From the NCBI RefSeq assembly GCF_000722635.1, contig NZ_JOKH01000001.1, forward strand, positions 1,555,182 to 1,619,181: a stretch of 64,000 bases of DNA, written 5' to 3'. Below, one piece after another: positions 59,972 to 64,000 of this stretch. A model generated the notes under the pieces. That model was not told where the DNA came from and ran no database searches. It saw nothing but the letters and a program-made list of their open reading frames with translations. Numbering within the stretch: position 1 is the stretch's first letter; every line of letters begins with the position of its first letter. The translations under genes were made by a program, and so were the position numbers. The DNA is from Endozoicomonas numazuensis (lineage in GTDB: Bacteria > Pseudomonadota > Gammaproteobacteria > Pseudomonadales > Endozoicomonadaceae).

Positions 59972-61363
59972 ATGATTATGAAAATAAAAATAAAAAAATC
60001 ACTATTGGCAGCCCCAGTTGTTAGTTTATTAGCCACCATGACCGCATTGTCGGCTCATGCCAAAGTCTCACCGGAAGAAGCCGTCAGGCTGGGTAAAGAA
60101 TTGACCCCGGTGGGTGCTGAAAGAGCGGGCAATAAAGAGGGTACGATTCCTGCCTGGAATCCCGATTTTAAAGCTCCGGCTGACTACAAGGGCAGTGGCA
60201 GTCCTTATGTTGATCCTTATGCCGGTGAGAAGCCTCTTTTCACCATCACCGCCAAGAACTTTGAGCAGTACAAGGACAAGTTGTCTCCGGGTACTCAGAA
60301 AATGTTCAAAACGTATCCGGATACTTTCAAGATGAATATTTACCCTTCACACAGGGATGGTAAATATTCAGACTTTACTGAAAAGAATACGATTCTTAAT
60401 GCCACTCGAGCGACAATGGCTCCCGGTGGTAATGGGGTTGTGAATTCTTTTGGTGGTGCACCTTTCCCTATACCCAGATCGGGTGAAGAGGTGATCTGGA
60501 ACGCTAACCAGGCGGGTACGCCTTATTTTTACAGTGAAACTGCCAGTAACATTATTGTTTATCGCGACGGTACTCAACTGGTAGGCAGTAAAACGGTCAC
60601 TCGTCTGGCTCCTTATTTTGACCCCAATAGCGACATTGAAGAGTTTCAGGCCAAGAACTACCCCAAACTGTATCAGTTAGTTCAAAGGCACGCTCCGACC
60701 CGGGACAAAGGTAAGTCCATCGTAGTTCATGAGCCTCTGGATCAGAGTGCTATGGCTCGAGCAGCCTGGTCTTATACACCCGGGGTGCGTAGAGTGAGAA
60801 GGGCGCCTACCGTAGCGTATGATTCCCCTCAGGGATTGGGTAACTTCCTGCCGGTTGACAGTTCATTCGGTTTTAATGGTGCGACCGATAAATACGATTG
60901 GAAGCTGATCGGTAAGAAAGAGCTTTATATTCCTTACAATGCGTACAAGTTTGAAGATCCAACCCTTGAATTTAAGGACATGTTCCCTGCAAACCATCCA
61001 AACCCAGAGCATATGCGTTATGAATTGCACAGGGTATGGGTCGTAGAGGCCAACTTGAAAGACGGCGAGCGTAATGTCTTCAAGAAGCGCGTGCTTCATG
61101 TTGAGGAAGATGGCTGGATTCCGGCTGTTGTGGATATGTACGACGGTCGTGACAACCTTTGGCGCGTAACCTTTGTAAACTCCATCAACCGTTATGATAT
61201 GCCGGGTATTTCCAGACGTACCTCTATTTATCAGGATCTGATCTCAAGAGAGTATATGGCGGGTGAGGTTTATAACAGGAGTAAGAATAAGCCTATTAAT
61301 ACTGACATTAAAGATGTGAGTTATTTTACTCCGAGTACATTACGTAAATTAGGCGTTCGTTAA
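59972..61363 (+). CDS. DUF1329 family exported protein, copy 2
   Basis: A 463-residue paralogue of the upstream gene, sharing KEGTIPAWNPDF, FKMNIYPSHRDGKYSDF, NSFGGAPFPIPRSG, SYTPGVRRVRRAPTVAYDSPQGLGNF and the C-terminus TLRKLGVR. The signal peptide ends near SAHA (about residue 29). The gene starts with two in-frame ATG codons two codons apart; the first is used here. A 223-bp spacer without a recognised element separates it from copy 1. A hairpin with a T-rich tail follows the stop, so the third copy may have its own promoter. It is closer by eye to copy 3 than to copy 1. Confidence 0.9.
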   Translation: MIMKIKIKKSLLAAPVVSLLATMTALSAHAKVSPEEAVRLGKELTPVGAERAGNKEGTIPAWNPDFKAPADYKGSGSPYVDPYAGEKPLFTITAKNFEQYKDKLSPGTQKMFKTYPDTFKMNIYPSHRDGKYSDFTEKNTILNATRATMAPGGNGVVNSFGGAPFPIPRSGEEVIWNANQAGTPYFYSETASNIIVYRDGTQLVGSKTVTRLAPYFDPNSDIEEFQAKNYPKLYQLVQRHAPTRDKGKSIVVHEPLDQSAMARAAWSYTPGVRRVRRAPTVAYDSPQGLGNFLPVDSSFGFNGATDKYDWKLIGKKELYIPYNAYKFEDPTLEFKDMFPANHPNPEHMRYELHRVWVVEANLKDGERNVFKKRVLHVEEDGWIPAVVDMYDGRDNLWRVTFVNSINRYDMPGISRRTSIYQDLISREYMAGEVYNRSKNKPINTDIKDVSYFTPSTLRKLGVR

Positions 61364-61369
61364 TTATGG

Positions 61370-61408
61370 ACAGGGTTGGGTTCAATCGAATTCAACCCTG
61401 TAGCTTTT
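61370..61408 (+). terminator. Terminator-like hairpin after DUF1329 copy 2
   Basis: ACAGGGTTG and CAACCCTGT enclose 14 bases and are followed by AGCTTTTA, starting seven bases past the stop codon. Confidence 0.6.
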
Positions 61409-61892
61409 ATTCTGAGCGCTTTGTGTTAATGATAAATGGCCGAAAACGTCATTGAGGAGGTCGCTGCTAGAAGATAGTTTTTGATTAAAACCCTATGTGA
61501 AATGGAGTATGTAATTTAACTGTCTCTGTCTTAGAAATTGTACGTGAAAGCTGTTTTTGAGGGTGTTCGACAATTTCCAGTCATGCCACTCGAGACTGAT
61601 GAGAATAATAATAACAATAAAGAGCTGTGAGCGGGATGAGTGCTTTCTTCCAGCCATTAAGGCTGTCATCACCGTCACAGGTAATAAACGTACAATCACG
61701 GAAGTTTTCCCGCCTCCTGAAGCTTTCAGGAACCAGTCTGAGCTACTGTTGCTCTGTACCGTGATCGTCTCTGCTTTACCGAATGCCGCAGTCGGAGAAA
61801 ACCATCTGTCCTTATCCTCTTGTGCCTGAGAGGGAGGCGATGAGTTGCGGTTCAAGTGCCTTTAGCACCATGAAAAGCCAAGGAAAGAAAAA
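61409..61892. other. 484-bp intergenic region with an unexplained block
   Basis: No convincing gene. Positions 61640-61850 form a distinct, more GC-balanced block. On the minus strand it contains CTCTCAGGC followed by AAGGACAGATGG, reminiscent of the 3' tail of a glycine riboswitch aptamer, plus open frames on both strands. No minus-strand target gene lies next to it, so it may be a remnant of another locus. AAGGAAAG before 61893 is the ribosome site of DUF1329 copy 3. Confidence 0.35.
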
Positions 61893-63269
61893 ATGATAAT
61901 AAAAAAATCTCTTCTGGCCGGTAGTATTGTAGGAGCATTAATCACTGCAACGGGTCTATCTGCAAAAGTCACGCCTGAGGAAGCGGCCAAGCTGGGGAAA
62001 GAATTAACCCCGGTGGGTGCTATTCGGGCCGGTAATGCTGAAGGAACGATTCCTGCCTGGAATCCTGACTTTAAGCCGCCTGCGAATTATAAGGGCAGTG
62101 GATCGGAATATCCGGATCCTTATGCGGACGAAAAGCCTCTTTTTACCATTACAGCGGCGAATGTAGATAAACACAAAGACAAACTCTCTCCCGGGCAGGT
62201 CAAACTGTTTGAAACCTATCCGGAAACTTTCAAGATGCACATTTATCCGTCTCACAGGGACGGTAGCTATTCTGACTTTATTCAAAAAAATACCGTACTG
62301 AATGCCACCCGGGCGACGCTTTCTGAAGGGGGGAATGGCGTTAAAAATGCATTTGGTGGTGCACCGTTCCCGATTCCAACCAATGGTGAGCAGGTAGCTT
62401 GGAATTTAAATCAGGGTGGTACCGCCTTCTTTGACGTGCTTACAACGAATACCGTTGTCGTGTACCGAGATGGTTCACATCTGGTTGGTAAGAGAAAGGT
62501 AACGACCCGGGCGCCTTATTTTGATCCCAGTAGCAGTATTGAGACATTTCAGGGCAGTAATTCTCCCCGTCTGTATCAGATAGTGGAGCGTTTTTTGCCT
62601 TCCCGGGATAAAGGGAAATCCATTCTGGTTCACGAGCCTGCTGATCAGTCGGTCAACCCGCGTTCTGCCTGGTCCTATACACCTGGAGTTCGTCGTGTAA
62701 GGCGTGCGCCTACGGTAGCCTATGATTCACCTCAGGGTTTGGGTAACTTTAACCCTGTAGACAGTTCATACGGCTTTAATGGTGCGACCGATAAATACGA
62801 TTGGAAACTGTTGGGTAAAACAGAGCTTTATATCCCATACAACTCCTATAAGTTCGAGAATGCTGAAGAACCTATGGATCAGTTGCTCACAGCAGGCCAT
62901 GCGAATCCTGATCTGATGCGCTATGAGCTGCATCGTGTCTGGAAGGTTGAGGCGACTTTGAAAGCTGACGAGCGTAATGTCTTCAAAACCCGAGTGCTGT
63001 ATGTGGATGAGGACAGCTGGGTACCTTCTATCGTCGATCTTTACGATGGCCGTGATGTGCTGTGGCGTGTAACTATGCTGAACTCCATCAATATGTTTGA
63101 TCTGCCTGGCGTTAAAAGACGAGCTTCTATGTACCACGATCTGCTGTCTCGTGAGTATCTGGTTGATACATTGAACAACTACATAGATTCTCAGCAACCC
63201 ATTAACACCAATGTAAAAGATGTGGCTTACTTTAAGCCAGGTACACTTCGCAAGCTTGGTGTTCGCTAA
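61893..63269 (+). CDS. DUF1329 family exported protein, copy 3
   Basis: A 458-residue third paralogue with AEGTIPAWNPDF, FKMHIYPSHRDGSYSDF, GGNGVKNAFGGAPFPIPTNG, SYTPGVRRVRRAPTVAYD and the C-terminus TLRKLGVR. A short signal peptide ends near GLSA (residue 24). Divergence from copy 2 is greatest in the middle (residues 160-220) and near SSIETFQGSN, where substrate contacts may differ. The ATG has AAGGAAAG upstream. It is followed by a strong terminator and then another DUF1302 gene, so the set forms alternating units. Confidence 0.9.
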   Translation: MIIKKSLLAGSIVGALITATGLSAKVTPEEAAKLGKELTPVGAIRAGNAEGTIPAWNPDFKPPANYKGSGSEYPDPYADEKPLFTITAANVDKHKDKLSPGQVKLFETYPETFKMHIYPSHRDGSYSDFIQKNTVLNATRATLSEGGNGVKNAFGGAPFPIPTNGEQVAWNLNQGGTAFFDVLTTNTVVVYRDGSHLVGKRKVTTRAPYFDPSSSIETFQGSNSPRLYQIVERFLPSRDKGKSILVHEPADQSVNPRSAWSYTPGVRRVRRAPTVAYDSPQGLGNFNPVDSSYGFNGATDKYDWKLLGKTELYIPYNSYKFENAEEPMDQLLTAGHANPDLMRYELHRVWKVEATLKADERNVFKTRVLYVDEDSWVPSIVDLYDGRDVLWRVTMLNSINMFDLPGVKRRASMYHDLLSREYLVDTLNNYIDSQQPINTNVKDVAYFKPGTLRKLGVR

Positions 63270-63300
63270 GCTTCAAAGCTAATAATAGTTAGCAGTTTAC

Positions 63301-63327
63301 AAAAAGGGCGCCCGGCGCCCTTTTTGT
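63301..63327 (+). terminator. Rho-independent terminator
   Basis: AAAAAGGGCGCC and GGCGCCCTTTTT form a GC-rich stem with A- and T-runs at either side, 31 bases past the DUF1329 stop. It may work on both strands. Confidence 0.92.
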
Positions 63328-63536
63328 GCGCTATGTCAAAAAGTGTTCTGGCGTTTTGGCCGATTTTGTCATTGTTTGCATATGGGATAGTGAGTATTTT
63401 TCAGCGTGTCAGAATAATAAAAAACTATTCGCCGTTGACGTTGGTTGTAATGCTGTTCTAAAGAGCGGTTGTTGCAGGGGGGAAACAAGCAGATTTGTTT
63501 GTACCCACCGACAGGCTTACGCTCAAGGATGTTGTA

Positions 63537-64000
63537 ATGAAGTATAAAATAAAAAAAACGTACGCTACTGAAAATCCACACCTTGCCGGTTCTATCGGTG
63601 TGCGAAAGTCTCTGTTAACGATTGCCGTCGCCTCTGCTGTTTCTTCCATGTCCCTGAATGCTCACGCCCTCTCTTATGAGTTTGGCGAAGTACTCGTGGA
63701 TTGGGATAATACGCTGACCTATTCCGCTGCCTGGAGGGCTGAAAGCCCTGATAAGGATGCGGGTACCAATACCGGTAACCTGAACTTTGATAAAGATGCC
63801 ATGATTACTAACAGGGCATCGATTCTGTCAGAGGTCAGTGTTCAGTATCGTGATTATGGTGCATTCATCCGAGGTAGTGCTTTCTACGACGATGCGTATT
63901 TCGGCGAAACAGATAACGATGCGCTGGGAAATCCAGGGTTCAGTGACAAAACTCAGGATGCTCATGCAAAGGATGCCCGACTGCTGGATGCGTTCGTTTA
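63537..64000 (+). CDS. DUF1302 family protein, second copy, 3' end outside window
   Basis: The visible 154 codons start at ATG 63537 with AAGGA eight bases before it. After a signal region (cleavage near NAHA, about residue 44) comes the DUF1302 opening LVDWDNTLTYSAAWRAES, then the paired block SILSEVSVQYRDYGAFIRGSAFYDDAYFG, closely matching the gene at 56487. The frame is open to the window edge and no lesion is visible. It is a second barrel-like component following three DUF1329 genes and after a terminator, so it probably has its own promoter. Confidence 0.9.
   Translation, partial: MKYKIKKTYATENPHLAGSIGVRKSLLTIAVASAVSSMSLNAHALSYEFGEVLVDWDNTLTYSAAWRAESPDKDAGTNTGNLNFDKDAMITNRASILSEVSVQYRDYGAFIRGSAFYDDAYFGETDNDALGNPGFSDKTQDAHAKDARLLDAFV

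Noticed and set aside
61640-61850. Firm glycine riboswitch call
   Set aside because: Only the tail-like motif is seen, with inserted bases between its halves, and no downstream target gene; kept as a low-interest finding.

Overview
The window looks like a chromosomal segment of a marine gammaproteobacterium of moderate GC. The gene types and the dispersed CTGAGCCTGTCGAA-type palindromes fit Endozoicomonas or a close relative in the Oceanospirillales. That assignment is inference from gene content. No rRNA, tRNA, CRISPR array, phage or complete insertion sequence was seen.

The main theme is degradation of a steroid (sterol or bile-acid-like) side chain. A leftward block (about 10545-18667) encodes a FadA-type thiolase, a FadB-type hydratase/dehydrogenase, an alpha-methylacyl-CoA racemase, a double OB-fold/DUF35 protein and two SCP2/Ltp-type thiolase-like proteins. 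An AraC-family regulator (19027-20034) lies divergently upstream. A rightward operon (34676-38477) has the same parts as the actinobacterial ChsE/ChsH2/ChsH1/Ltp2 set that removes the last three side-chain carbons as propionyl-CoA. Further right come a FadA5-like thiolase, a MaoC hydratase, a 17beta-HSD-like SDR, a pair of acyl-CoA dehydrogenases and a second SDR (45517-55037). A partial FadD-type ligase sits at the left edge. Two exported sulfatases, one alkylsulfatase-like and one formylglycine-type (40737-43949), suggest sulfated steroids or bile alcohols as substrates. At the right end, DUF1302 outer-membrane-barrel-like and DUF1329 genes (56487-64000) probably serve uptake or envelope transit. 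No steroid ring-cleavage genes (kstD, ksh, hsa/tes) lie in the window.

The second region (about 1728-10402) is unrelated to beta-oxidation. It holds two DHA1-type MFS exporters, an SDR, a 61-residue small peptide gene, a cupin-like protein with an HxH...H motif next to a paralogue that has lost those histidines, a VirK-like secreted protein and an FIH-like JmjC (cupin_8) hydroxylase. It resembles an undescribed ribosomal-peptide modification locus and is the best candidate here for a new system.

The third region (20218-31619) is a defence island built on a type I restriction-modification system (hsdM, hsdS, hsdR). Between these genes lie an AlbA_2-type regulator, an AAA ATPase with a putative PD-(D/E)xK nuclease partner, and gene wreckage: a DUF1016/YhcG nuclease gene broken by a nonsense codon and a TA-flanked MITE, a RhuM fragment and an AlbA_2-type C-terminal fragment. 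A relic copy of the hsdM 3' end just before hsdS shows that the AlbA_2-type gene arrived by recombination. A frameshifted YafO-type toxin with a small upstream ORF (50966-51500) is a further accessory insertion.
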